Position numbers and translations under genes: made by a program. From the NCBI RefSeq assembly GCF_900101105.1, contig NZ_FNGA01000005.1, positions 186,001 through 250,000 on the forward strand: a stretch of 64,000 bases of DNA, written 5' to 3'. How positions within the stretch are numbered: the stretch's first letter is position 1; the number at the start of each line of letters is the position of its first letter. Positions 9,345 to 17,913 of this stretch are shown here, one piece after another. The notes under the pieces were generated by a model. The model did no database searches, was not told the origin of the DNA, and was given only the letters and a program-made list of their open reading frames with translations. This stretch comes from Maridesulfovibrio ferrireducens. GTDB lineage: Bacteria; Desulfobacterota; Desulfovibrionia; Desulfovibrionales; Desulfovibrionaceae.

Positions 9345-9404
9345 TTAGGTGACCACCTAATTGAGGCGACCTTTCTAGGTTCGGAAGGAACTTCCGATGA
9401 GGTC
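9345..9404. other. Structured stretch between convergent genes
   Basis: A near-palindrome TTAGGTGACCACCTAA (9345-9360) is followed by nested pairing: GACCT (9368-9372) with AGGTC (9400-9404), enclosing TCGGAAG-GAA-CTTCCGA (9381-9397). It may be part of a bidirectional terminator region or an RNA element. No family is recognised. Confidence 0.35.
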
Positions 9405-9409
9405 CGTAC

Positions 9410-9754
9410 TTAGTTTAGAACGGATATTTTCTGAGCTTCGATCCCGGCGAAGATAAGGTCCTGCTCGACCCTGCCTTCAAGTGAGACTTCAGCGCTTTCG
9501 TTAGCAGGCAGGGAACCTGCTTTGTCAGTGCCTAAATCCACAATTATTTCGCCAGTCGCGTCTTGAAATACATACTTATTATTGTTAATCTTCTTAATGA
9601 AGTGTCCGTGCAGAACAGCTTTAGTATCTGCGCCGGAAATTCTGGCTTCCGCTACAGTTGTTACATCGTTAGACTTTGGGTCCTGACATTCAGCGGTTGC
9701 TGCGGCTGCTACAATAACTAGAAGAACGAGAAATATAACACTCATTTTTTTCAT
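9410..9754 (-). CDS. YgiW/YdeI-type OB-fold periplasmic stress protein
   Basis: A 114-residue exported protein of the bacterial OB-fold (BOF, formerly NirD/YgiW/YdeI) family. A signal peptide (MKKMSVIFLVLLVIVAAAATA) precedes the single OB fold, whose signature is VLHGHFIKKINNNKYVFQDATGEIIVDL. Relatives help Enterobacteria withstand peroxide, cations or antimicrobial peptides; the molecular action is poorly defined. The ATG at 9754 is chosen over 9772 because AGGTAACAGAG precedes it and the signal peptide then begins with MKK. It is a single gene facing the kinase gene. Confidence 0.85.
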   Translation of the reverse strand: MKKMSVIFLVLLVIVAAAATAECQDPKSNDVTTVAEARISGADTKAVLHGHFIKKINNNKYVFQDATGEIIVDLGTDKAGSLPANESAEVSLEGRVEQDLIFAGIEAQKISVLN

Positions 9755-9772
9755 CTCTGTTACCTGTTCCAT

Positions 9773-10359
9773 ATTTATGGAAGTAAAGTTAATAAAATAT
9801 TTTTAGATCCTAAAATTTCCTGACTAAATCTTTTTTCCTCAACCAGAACTCAGCTTGTGCTTTTTATCACTAAATCTTTTCTGCAAAAACGTCTGTGCTG
9901 ATCGATTGATCAAACAATAGGGAATTCTAATTGATTATGCAATCAAAAAAACGCACCTGCTTGTGATTTTTAGCACAAAACAACTTTAACATACTGATTT
10001 AAAAGGAAATATATTTTCACTTTTTGCTATTTACGGCCTAAAGCACAAATATGCTGCAAAAATTTTTCCGTTCTTCTATTTAAAAGGATATCAAACTGTT
10101 GTAATAAAAATGATCAGGCATACATATTCAAAAGACTAAAAAACATTTTTCAGAGACAATACCCTGTTCACATTTTTTGAGGGATCTTATTCCGTCACCA
10201 GCGTTTTAAATAATGTTATGATATGCGGGAAAAATGACTTGATATTAAACATGGAAACTGCAAACAAGACTCAGCGCTGAACTCACAATATACAAATCCT
10301 GCTTTATATAATGCGTTGTTTCCACAATTTAACTTGTAATAAAAGTAGATAAAATCAGA
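9773..10359. other. Gene-free AT-rich interval (587 bp)
   Basis: I see no coding region. The only structure noted is TTGATT-ATGC-AATCAA (9931-9946), an inverted repeat that could be an operator for the leftward OB-fold gene. It must also hold the promoter of the rightward pseudouridine synthase; no hexamer pair is convincing. Confidence 0.5.
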
Positions 10360-11004
10360 ATGAGCCAAGAAAAGCTTCTAGACATAGTATATGCCGACAA
10401 CAAGCTCGTGGTTGTGAATAAGCCAAGCGGCTTGCTATCTGTCCCCGGACGCGGCCCTGAAAATCAAGACTGCGTGGTTACCCGTGTTCAGGCCATGTTT
10501 CCTGAATGCCGCAAATTTCCCACGGTTCACAGGCTTGATATGGACACTTCCGGACTGCTTGTACTGGGACTTACGGCTCGTGCGGTGCGGGAACTGATTG
10601 ATCAGTTTCAAAAACGGCAGGTTAAAAAAAGATACATTGCTTTGCTGGACGGAATTATAAAAGAAGATGAAGGCATCATAGAGATGGCTTTCAGGCTTGA
10701 TCCTTATAATCGCCCCTATCAGGTGTATGATCCCATACATGGAAAATTAGGTGTAACTCACTGGCGCAAACTGGGAATAGAGAACGGCATGACCAGAGTA
10801 GAATTTAGCCCCCGTACAGGCCGTACTCATCAACTGAGAGTTCACTCGGCCCATCCTCTCGGGCTTAACTGTCCCATTGTAGGAGACAGGCTGTATGGAA
10901 CCGGAACAGCGCCGGGACAGCTAAAACTTCATGCCGGGTACTTATGCTTTACGCACCCCAAAACTAAAGAAGTGCTGGAATTTGAAATTCCGCCATTGTT
11001 TTAG
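10360..11004 (+). CDS. RluA-family pseudouridine synthase
   Basis: A 214-residue enzyme converting uridine to pseudouridine in rRNA and/or tRNA. Signatures are VVNKPSGLLSVPG, HRLDMDTSG with catalytic Asp60, and RTGRTHQLRVHSAHP. There is no N-terminal S4 domain. The length and domain content match RluA itself (dual 23S rRNA/tRNA enzyme) rather than RluC or RluD, but the target site cannot be proven from sequence. A stand-alone protein resembling the N-terminal domain of long RluA-type synthases is encoded 9 kb away at 20101. Confidence 0.9.
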   Translation: MSQEKLLDIVYADNKLVVVNKPSGLLSVPGRGPENQDCVVTRVQAMFPECRKFPTVHRLDMDTSGLLVLGLTARAVRELIDQFQKRQVKKRYIALLDGIIKEDEGIIEMAFRLDPYNRPYQVYDPIHGKLGVTHWRKLGIENGMTRVEFSPRTGRTHQLRVHSAHPLGLNCPIVGDRLYGTGTAPGQLKLHAGYLCFTHPKTKEVLEFEIPPLF

Positions 11005-11015
11005 ATTCAATCAAA

Positions 11016-11049
11016 AAAAAGACCACCGAATCACTTCGGTGGTCTTTTT
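11016..11049. terminator. Bidirectional terminator between rluA-like gene and glutamate synthase
   Basis: AAAAAGACCACCGAA, loop TCAC, TTCGGTGGTCTTTTT. A-tract and T-tract on either side serve both convergent genes. Confidence 0.93.
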
Positions 11050-11068
11050 ATATATTTATCAGTGAGAA

Positions 11069-13396
11069 CTAACCGAGCGGTGTGTTTTCAAGCAAGTTCC
11101 AGATACCGCATGGACAAACGTTTCCGCAGAAACCGCAGCCGATACATTTATCCGGATTAACCACCATTTCAAACTTCTTGCCGCCAAGAGCTTTGCGGGA
11201 AATCGCGCCTTGAGGACAGACCGTTTCGCAAAGACCGCAATCTCTACATGATCCGCAAGATGAACATTCACTTGCACACTGCTGCAAGTCTGAAAATTCA
11301 GTCAGACGAGGATCAAAGTACTCAAGAGTCATTCTGGTATAGTCAATAACCTGCTTAGGAACAGCCTCAGGACGTTTGCCTGTGAATATTTCATCAATTG
11401 CTTCCGCAGCCTTACGACCATGCCCGATGGCATGAGTCAACAAACCGGGACGCACAGTGTCACCGATGGCATATACTTTAGGATCAGTGGTCTGATAATG
11501 ATCATTAACAACCACGTGACCACGATCAATAGCAATACCTTCCGGAAGAAAATCAACATCAGGTGTGTCACCGATGGAGAGAATCACGGTATCAGCTTCA
11601 ATAAGCTCGCCGGACTTAAGCAAAACGCCTTCTTTAGTCACTTCCTGAGTGAAACAAGGCCACTTGAATTTTGCTCCTGCCTCTTCTGCTTCTTTCCTTT
11701 CTTTACCGAAAGAAGCCGGTTCCTGAATATCGATCAAAGTGATGGACTCAGCGCCGAGGCGTCCGCATTCAGTCGCAACGTCACAACCGACGTTACCGGC
11801 ACCGATGATAACTACTTTTTTACCGACCTTGGCATCACCCTTTACTGCACTCTGAAGAAAAGTCAGTGCAGGAGTAATCATTTCATGACCGGGAATAGGA
11901 ATCATGCGCGGTTTCTGAGCCCCGATAGCAAGAACAACAGCATCATTTGCCTGCTTAAGTTCTGCAAAATCATCACTATCCATTTTTTTATGTAGATGAA
12001 CGTGAGGAATAACTTCCGCAGCTCTTTTCAGTTCAGCTTCAAGAACTTCCTTAGGGATACGGCTTGAAGGAATAGCGGAGGCAATTTTACCACCAAGAGT
12101 TTTGGCCATATCGTAGACGACAGCTTCATGCCCTTTCATGCGAATCTGCCATGCAATGGAGATCCCGGCAGGGCCACCGCCGATAACAGCTACTTTTTTA
12201 CCGGAAAGCGGTGGCAGCTTAGGAGCCTTGCTATTCACGCCTTCACGTCCCAATTTAGTGATGTCCACAGCGGGCATATTTTTAAGGCCGCGAGTACATC
12301 CTTCCATACACAAATTAGGACAGAGATATCCGCAGACCGTTGCCGGAAATGGAGTATATGCAAGTGCTAAATCGATAGCTTCATCAACAAGACCGTCACG
12401 AACAAGCTGCCAGCGCTCCTGAACAGGCATCCCGGTAGGACAATTGTTCTGACAGGGAGCCGCATATTTAGCGTTTTCCCAAACGGGAACATATCTTCTG
12501 AGATTACCTGTTGGAACCAGCCCGATCGGGGATCTATCAATATCAGTTAAATCTCCGATCAAACCGCCACGTCCAAGTTCTTCATCCCATACTTTCGCAC
12601 GGAACTCAGTCATTGAGCGACGGACTTTTCCTGTTTTCTCAAAAGGAGTTTTGGCTCTGATAAGTTGCCAGTCAGATCTGATAATCAAATCTTCATAGGC
12701 TTCCGACCTGCCGATTTTAGCAAGATTTTCTTTAATATTTTCGGTCAGCCATGCCCAGTCAGCATCGCTGATAGGTTCTAGAATGGCATCTGACTGAGAA
12801 AAACCGTCATGTGGTCCACGGACAAAAATACGCCCGCTAACCATACCTACGCATGGCCTATACCCGAGAACGTTTTCCTGAGTCTGCCCTTCGTAACCAC
12901 ATACTACTGCGATTCCGCCAGCCATGAATTCAGCAAAATAGTCACCGACTGATCCAAGAACCCATAATTCGGGTGGATCAAATCTCGGGTTGGCTTTGGT
13001 CATGGTCATACCGCGAGCACCGATGCTCCCGTTAATTACGACTTTACCTTGCGCCATTGCATTACATGCGCCGTTGGAACCGTTGCCGAGAACGATAATT
13101 TCCGCTCCGGCATTAAGCCAGCCAACGTCATCAGAAACTGATCCGTGTACAGTAATGGTTGTTCCGGGGAAACCTTTTGAACCCAAACGCTGACCGGGAG
13201 ACCCTACAACTTCGATTTCAATCGGTTCTTCTTTGGAAATCCACAGCCGTCCACCAATTCCATGTTGACCAAGGGCATCTATTTTAAGCTTACGGGCGCC
13301 TTCACGAACACTCTTTTGAATGAGTTCTTCAAGAATGCGTGATTCAAGACGTAAACCGTCTTCAACGCCGTTTATGCATATTGTTTCTGTAGCCAT
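11069..13396 (-). CDS. Glutamate synthase GXGXG / NAD(P)H-oxidoreductase / ferredoxin subunit
   Basis: A 775-residue fusion. Residues 1-250 form the GXGXG beta-helix (the domain 3 portion of GltB; GWLNAGAEIIVLGNGSNG). Then comes a GltD-like part with a Cys-rich 4Fe-4S helical domain (CQNNCPTGMPVQ, CGYLCPNLCMEGC) and two dinucleotide-binding motifs (VIGGGPAGIS, VIIGAGNVGCD). Two C-terminal 4Fe-4S ferredoxin motifs follow (CGSCRDCGLCETVCP and CIGCGFCGNVCP). It should feed electrons from NAD(P)H and/or ferredoxin to the FMN subunit encoded just upstream in the operon. Ribosome site CGGAGAT lies before the ATG. Last gene of a three-gene minus-strand operon. Confidence 0.9.
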   Translation of the reverse strand: MATETICINGVEDGLRLESRILEELIQKSVREGARKLKIDALGQHGIGGRLWISKEEPIEIEVVGSPGQRLGSKGFPGTTITVHGSVSDDVGWLNAGAEIIVLGNGSNGACNAMAQGKVVINGSIGARGMTMTKANPRFDPPELWVLGSVGDYFAEFMAGGIAVVCGYEGQTQENVLGYRPCVGMVSGRIFVRGPHDGFSQSDAILEPISDADWAWLTENIKENLAKIGRSEAYEDLIIRSDWQLIRAKTPFEKTGKVRRSMTEFRAKVWDEELGRGGLIGDLTDIDRSPIGLVPTGNLRRYVPVWENAKYAAPCQNNCPTGMPVQERWQLVRDGLVDEAIDLALAYTPFPATVCGYLCPNLCMEGCTRGLKNMPAVDITKLGREGVNSKAPKLPPLSGKKVAVIGGGPAGISIAWQIRMKGHEAVVYDMAKTLGGKIASAIPSSRIPKEVLEAELKRAAEVIPHVHLHKKMDSDDFAELKQANDAVVLAIGAQKPRMIPIPGHEMITPALTFLQSAVKGDAKVGKKVVIIGAGNVGCDVATECGRLGAESITLIDIQEPASFGKERKEAEEAGAKFKWPCFTQEVTKEGVLLKSGELIEADTVILSIGDTPDVDFLPEGIAIDRGHVVVNDHYQTTDPKVYAIGDTVRPGLLTHAIGHGRKAAEAIDEIFTGKRPEAVPKQVIDYTRMTLEYFDPRLTEFSDLQQCASECSSCGSCRDCGLCETVCPQGAISRKALGGKKFEMVVNPDKCIGCGFCGNVCPCGIWNLLENTPLG

Positions 13397-13429
13397 TTTT
13401 TATCTCCGGTATATCATGAGCTTCGGTTT

Positions 13430-15064
13430 TTAAACCACGTACTTGATGCCGAGTCTGTCGGCTGCATCACGATCACTGATTCCGAGTGCGTCCGCCATGC
13501 CGATAGGCAAAGAAGTCGAACGTCCGAGAGGAGCAATAATCTTTTTGAGTTCCGTGTCGAAGCTCAGATAAAAGTCAACAACGCGTTCTGCAACTTTTTC
13601 AGGATCAAGACGACGATAAAGACGTGGGTCCTGCGAGGTTATTCCCTTCGGACAAATCCCGAGATTACAGACGTTGCAGCGGTCTTTCTCGGAACCGAGA
13701 CAGCCAGCTGCGGCCTGCATGACGTACTTACCAACCTGAACCATACTTGCGCCGAGCATAATCAAAGCTGCTGCGTTAGCTGCAAGGTTGCCGGACTTAC
13801 CGATACCGCCACCTGCGATCAGTGGAAGTTCGTTCTGTTTTCCGGTTTGGACAAGTGCGTTGTAACAATCGCGCAAATTACTTGCGATAGGATGCCCCAT
13901 GTGATTCATGGACACATTGTATGCCGCGCCTGTTCCACCGTCTTCGCCGTCAATGGCAAGTCCTGCCGCATAAGGGTTACGTGTCAGGTTGTTAAGAACT
14001 GCAAGCGAGGTAGAAGATGCTGAAATCTTCGGATATACAGGAACCCTGAATCCCCAGGCCATACTCATGGACTGAATCATCTTGGCAACAGATTCCTCAA
14101 TGGAATACTGAGTCTGATGGGTAGGAGGGCTCGGCAGGCTGATTCCCTGAGGAACACCGCGAATAGCAGCAATCAGCTTGTTAACCTTATACCACATGAG
14201 CAGACCGCCATCACCGGGCTTAGCTCCCTGACCGTATTTGATTTCAATAGCGCATGGATCGACTTTCATTTCTGGGATAGCATGAATAATTTCATCCCAT
14301 CCGAAATAGCCGCTGGCTACCTGTAAAATTACATATTTCAAAAATCTGGAGCGCAGCAGACGCGGAGGACAACCGCCCTCACCTGTGCTGATACGGACAG
14401 GCATACCGAGTTCTTCATTGAGGTATGCAACGCCCATCTGCAGACCTTCCCACATATTGGGGGAAAGTGCGCCGAAAGACATGCCGCCGATGACCAGAGG
14501 ATATATTTCCCTTACCGGAGGTTTCCAACCATTTTCCGCAAAGGTCTTCATACCTTCTTCGGGAGACTGAACCCTGCCGAGCAGAGTAGTCAGGTTGAAT
14601 TCATGCCTGCCTGCATCAAGTGCAGGGTCGGTAAGCATGGAGATACGCATAAACTTGATCTGATCAAGCAGGCTTTCACCGGAATTTCTGCGGCCACCGC
14701 GAGTTCTGGGGTTCCCGCCGCGATCACTATGAAACTTAAGGGTAGTAGAACCTTCATCGCGATTCGGCCTGATTGCATTATTTGGACAGACCATGTTGCA
14801 CATGGAACAACCGATACATCCATATGCAGGATCGGTTCTCTGTCTGATTCCGTAAAAGACTGAATACTCGTTGGTCGCCTTTGTTTTGAGACCGATAGGA
14901 GTTTTAATATCACGTTTACGAAAAACGCCTAGTTCAATAGCATTTACCGGACAGACCGAGGTGCAACGACCGCACTGTGTGCAAAGGTCTTTGTCCCACT
15001 CGATTTGCCATGGCAAATCCTTTACGCCTAAAGTTGACGGGGTAATTGGTCTGTTTGAGAGCAT
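13430..15064 (-). CDS. Archaeal-type glutamate synthase, FMN-binding subunit
   Basis: A 544-residue protein. Two N-terminal 4Fe-4S ferredoxin motifs (CTQCGRCTSVCP, CIGCSMCNMVCP) precede the glutamate-synthase FMN barrel (GGMSFGALSP; IDGEDGGTGAA; AGGGIGKSGNLAANAAALIMLGA), which contains the cluster-binding run CNVCNLGICPKGI. It reductively joins ammonia to 2-oxoglutarate to give glutamate. The start codon lies inside the 3' end of the amidotransferase gene (37-bp overlap), but AAGGAGAT 6 bp ahead leaves little doubt. Splitting of the synthase into separate amidotransferase, FMN and GXGXG subunits is the archaeal/anaerobe arrangement. Confidence 0.92.
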   Translation of the reverse strand: MLSNRPITPSTLGVKDLPWQIEWDKDLCTQCGRCTSVCPVNAIELGVFRKRDIKTPIGLKTKATNEYSVFYGIRQRTDPAYGCIGCSMCNMVCPNNAIRPNRDEGSTTLKFHSDRGGNPRTRGGRRNSGESLLDQIKFMRISMLTDPALDAGRHEFNLTTLLGRVQSPEEGMKTFAENGWKPPVREIYPLVIGGMSFGALSPNMWEGLQMGVAYLNEELGMPVRISTGEGGCPPRLLRSRFLKYVILQVASGYFGWDEIIHAIPEMKVDPCAIEIKYGQGAKPGDGGLLMWYKVNKLIAAIRGVPQGISLPSPPTHQTQYSIEESVAKMIQSMSMAWGFRVPVYPKISASSTSLAVLNNLTRNPYAAGLAIDGEDGGTGAAYNVSMNHMGHPIASNLRDCYNALVQTGKQNELPLIAGGGIGKSGNLAANAAALIMLGASMVQVGKYVMQAAAGCLGSEKDRCNVCNLGICPKGITSQDPRLYRRLDPEKVAERVVDFYLSFDTELKKIIAPLGRSTSLPIGMADALGISDRDAADRLGIKYVV

Positions 15065-16161
15065 TGGATAATCTCCTTGCAGTCGGGTCCGACAATAGCT
15101 GTATCAAGATGCATTGGTTGAAAATCTTTGGATTTATCACGATCAGGAATAGCGGCATTCAGGCCGCAAACTTCAGAAGAGAAACCAAAGATGCCGTCTT
15201 TTCCGCCGACAATTCCGGGGCGGAATTTCTTGCGGTCCTGAGTCATAAACATGCGTCCACCGGGCAGACAGCCGATGACACAGTTAGGACCGTCGATAAT
15301 AAGCTTGCGGCATGTCCTTTTGAGGTCTGTCAAAAATTCTCTGTCAGGATGATGTGCTAATTCGCCATCACTTAACGGAGTAATGATATGTTTATATGCC
15401 CTGATATCAAGGCCGAGTTTTTTAGTTGCATAGTGAGCAATATGAGTGAAGACTTCAGAGTCTGACTGATATCCGCTGTACCCAGTAATATTTCTGGATT
15501 CAAGATATTCTTTAATGGGGAGAAAAGCGGTATTCTCACCATTAGTCATGGATGCAACGCCTTCAATAAAGAAAGGATGACATGCATAAAGGTTGATCGC
15601 GTAGTTGGTATTCTGTCTGCCCTGAGCAAGAATTCTGCGAGCATAGATGTCTTTATTGCGATCAAGCAAAAGGTATTGGCCGATTTCGAGAGGATCACCG
15701 ACTTCTTTGATTACTATTGTGTCAGGCCAGAAAGAGAACACCATCATGTCGCCGGTTTCTTCGCCCATCTTCTTAAGATCTAGACGCATTTGAACCAGAC
15801 GAACTCCCTGCTCTGCTTCAGTCATGTCTTCCCATCCTCTGGGAACACTGTAAGCAATGGCAGCATATGTTCCGCGAACAGGAGTCCCGACAGGAGGAGG
15901 AGTATGAGGAGTATAAAGGATACTGAATTTAGACTTAAACCCCTTATCCATTATGTACTGATCCAACCTGCGAAGGCCGGCCTCTGTGAAGATACCCGAT
16001 AAAATCGGACAATCTTTTAATTCTTCAAACGGACCGCTGAGTCCATTCAAATATAGTCCCACACCGGAGCCATCATGCCCTTCTTTCATTACATTAAGAG
16101 CATCAATAGCGCGCATGGGTGAAATTGGATCGCGGCTTGTAAGTGCAAATAAACGGCACAT
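15028..16161 (-). CDS. Glutamate synthase amidotransferase subunit
   Basis: A 377-residue class II glutamine amidotransferase. Cys2 (MCRLFALTS) is the N-terminal nucleophile that releases ammonia from glutamine once the initiator Met is removed. The sequence continues with family segments such as GHDGSGVGLYLNG and SDSEVFTHIAHY. It is the first gene of the glutamate synthase operon and overlaps the FMN subunit gene by 37 bp, suggesting translational coupling and fixed stoichiometry. A GGAG lies 12 bp before the ATG. About 900 bp without genes lies upstream and probably carries the operon's control region. Confidence 0.9.
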   Translation of the reverse strand: MCRLFALTSRDPISPMRAIDALNVMKEGHDGSGVGLYLNGLSGPFEELKDCPILSGIFTEAGLRRLDQYIMDKGFKSKFSILYTPHTPPPVGTPVRGTYAAIAYSVPRGWEDMTEAEQGVRLVQMRLDLKKMGEETGDMMVFSFWPDTIVIKEVGDPLEIGQYLLLDRNKDIYARRILAQGRQNTNYAINLYACHPFFIEGVASMTNGENTAFLPIKEYLESRNITGYSGYQSDSEVFTHIAHYATKKLGLDIRAYKHIITPLSDGELAHHPDREFLTDLKRTCRKLIIDGPNCVIGCLPGGRMFMTQDRKKFRPGIVGGKDGIFGFSSEVCGLNAAIPDRDKSKDFQPMHLDTAIVGPDCKEIIQCSQTDQLPRQL

Positions 16162-17055
16162 ATTGTCAGATCACTCCATGATTATAAGGTTCCACATTCT
16201 TGCAGTTACTTAAAGATATATACAATCCGGTATATTTTACCAACTCAATTCTAAACATCTTTTACACGGCTACAGAAAATGTTGCTTGAAATGTATTTTT
16301 AACTCAGCCACCCCGGCTCTAATCAGTAATTTCGAGGATTGTCATCAAGCGAGCGAACACCTTTACATTTTGAGTCTTTCCACCCCTCAAAATTGGTGCT
16401 GAAATTATTCGGTGCTCATTAAAAAGAATCAAAACCAGAATAAAAAGGTCGTTTTTTTGCAGATTAGAGCGATTCAGGAAAACCAGAATGACAGAAAGGA
16501 ACAATTTTGGCAAACAAAAATACGAAAATGGAAGTTTTTTTGGTTGAAATTCTTATTTCACCTCTTTCCCTTCCATTCTTTTTACGTAACCCACCTTAGA
16601 CGACCCCCTCTCCTTTGCGTTTTTCGAAACAGCATAAACAACTGAAATTCTTTAACAAAATAAATTATACCCAAAATTAAGGCTAAACTTAACCATACTT
16701 ACTATTTTTTACAAAACATGCTCCTGCACCAAACTATCTAAGAACAAACCACTAAAAATGCCATAATTGTCATAATGTAACTAAACACTAAAAGCCGAGT
16801 TCATGCCTATTATATATAGGATACAGACTGATTTAATACACCCTAATGATTCTTAGCCAAGGAACAACCTTAATTCACCTGAGCAAATACGGACATTTAT
16901 AACATTTTTGTCAATACAGCCCCTGTAAAAAGAGCTTTAAGTACAAATTTGCAATATTTCACCTTTGCAAAGTCAAACTTGCCTGACAATCAAGAAAAAG
17001 AGTAAAGTACAAAGTAAGCACTTTTATCCAACCATAGACTCAGGAAGGAATTATT
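16162..17055. other. Large gene-free interval upstream of glutamate synthase (894 bp)
   Basis: AT-rich, with no credible coding region in any frame. Seen: an 8-bp inverted repeat ATTTTGAG/CTCAAAAT with an 11-base gap (16367-16393), and an 11-bp direct repeat AAAACCAGAAT (16431-16441 and 16479-16489). The interval must hold promoters for the leftward glutamate synthase operon and the rightward small gene at 17056. Confidence 0.5.
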
Positions 17056-17355
17056 ATGCAGCGCGATGAAATTGAAAGAATATTCGAAGCTTATTTTGAA
17101 AAATATAAAAAAACAGAAGGAGACAGAACCGCATGGTCTGCCGTCTGGCTGGAATCAACGCCCGCAGGAGTACTTGAACTGAATATGACAAAATGCCCCA
17201 GAGGGCTGATCTTCAAATTGTTTGTGAATAAAAAGAAAGAGGCGGAAGTAGCAGGGTGGGATGCATTTTTTGAAACAATGAATCTGATATCAGAAAAATA
17301 CCCTTCATTATATGATGAAGAGAAAGTTTTCTCAGACATGAGTTTTGTAATTTAA
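17056..17355 (+). CDS. Small conserved-looking protein of unknown function
   Basis: I do not recognise this 99-residue protein. It is soluble, rich in charged residues, has no signal peptide or membrane segment, and contains one Cys. AGGAAGGA 7 bp before the ATG is a strong ribosome site and supports a real gene. It converges on the methyltransferase gene with only 5 bp between the stops. A mixed alpha/beta fold is plausible from the alternating hydrophobic pattern; no function is proposed. Confidence 0.75.
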   Translation: MQRDEIERIFEAYFEKYKKTEGDRTAWSAVWLESTPAGVLELNMTKCPRGLIFKLFVNKKKEAEVAGWDAFFETMNLISEKYPSLYDEEKVFSDMSFVI

Positions 17356-17360
17356 AAGAT

Positions 17361-17900
17361 CTACTTGCTGAGATAAGCTCTGTATGCAAGCAGCACAGAA
17401 GGAAGTTCCGTGACTTTAAATCCGACTTTTGCCGCAGTGGCTAATTCAGCACGGTAAAATTCATCCTTCACGTGCATTCTCGGTTCCGTAAAATAAAACC
17501 CTCCACCGGGTTTGAGCACGGAGAATACTTCCTTGAAAGCTCCTTCCAAATCAGGAGTTTCGTGCAACACATGACCGGAAACTACAAAATCAACCGTTCC
17601 GGTGTAACCAATTTTTAGAGGTCCGCATTTATGCGGGGAAATAATATCATCAACACCGGCTTTAGCCGCCCGCTCCATCGCGATCTCGAGCATCTTCTCC
17701 TGAAGATCAACGGCAATAACTTTTCCGCCTTTGCCAACAAGCTGAGCCGCTCCAATAGAGTAATGCCCAAACCCGCAACCGAAATCTAACACGGTCATTC
17801 CGGGTTTCACCCATTTTGACAAAGCATCATCCACAGGATCAAGCATACGCCGTAAAAAATTATCAAAAGTATACGTCAACCACCATGGACAAACATGCAT
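17361..17900 (-). CDS. SAM-dependent methyltransferase (class I)
   Basis: A 179-residue methyltransferase of the Methyltransf_11/25 type. Motif I, VLDFGCGFGHYS, binds S-adenosylmethionine; the acidic residue ending strand 2 is in VIAVDLQEKML, and a motif IV-like segment is VVSGHVLHE. The substrate is unknown. GAGGAGAT lies upstream of the ATG. It follows the HD-GYP gene on the same strand after 13 bp and is probably co-transcribed with it. Confidence 0.85.
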   Translation of the reverse strand: MHVCPWWLTYTFDNFLRRMLDPVDDALSKWVKPGMTVLDFGCGFGHYSIGAAQLVGKGGKVIAVDLQEKMLEIAMERAAKAGVDDIISPHKCGPLKIGYTGTVDFVVSGHVLHETPDLEGAFKEVFSVLKPGGGFYFTEPRMHVKDEFYRAELATAAKVGFKVTELPSVLLAYRAYLSK

Positions 17901-17913
17901 ACCTTATATCTCC

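Noticed and set aside
9376-9404. Sequence CGGAAGGAA resembling the SRP RNA apical loop
   Set aside because: The GGAAGGAA run is there but the required AGCAG internal loop side is missing and the flanking stems do not match 4.5S RNA.
11420-11995. 191-codon open frame opposite the glutamate synthase fusion gene
   Set aside because: The opposite strand is a clear conserved gene with dinucleotide-binding motifs in this very region; the frame has no family features.
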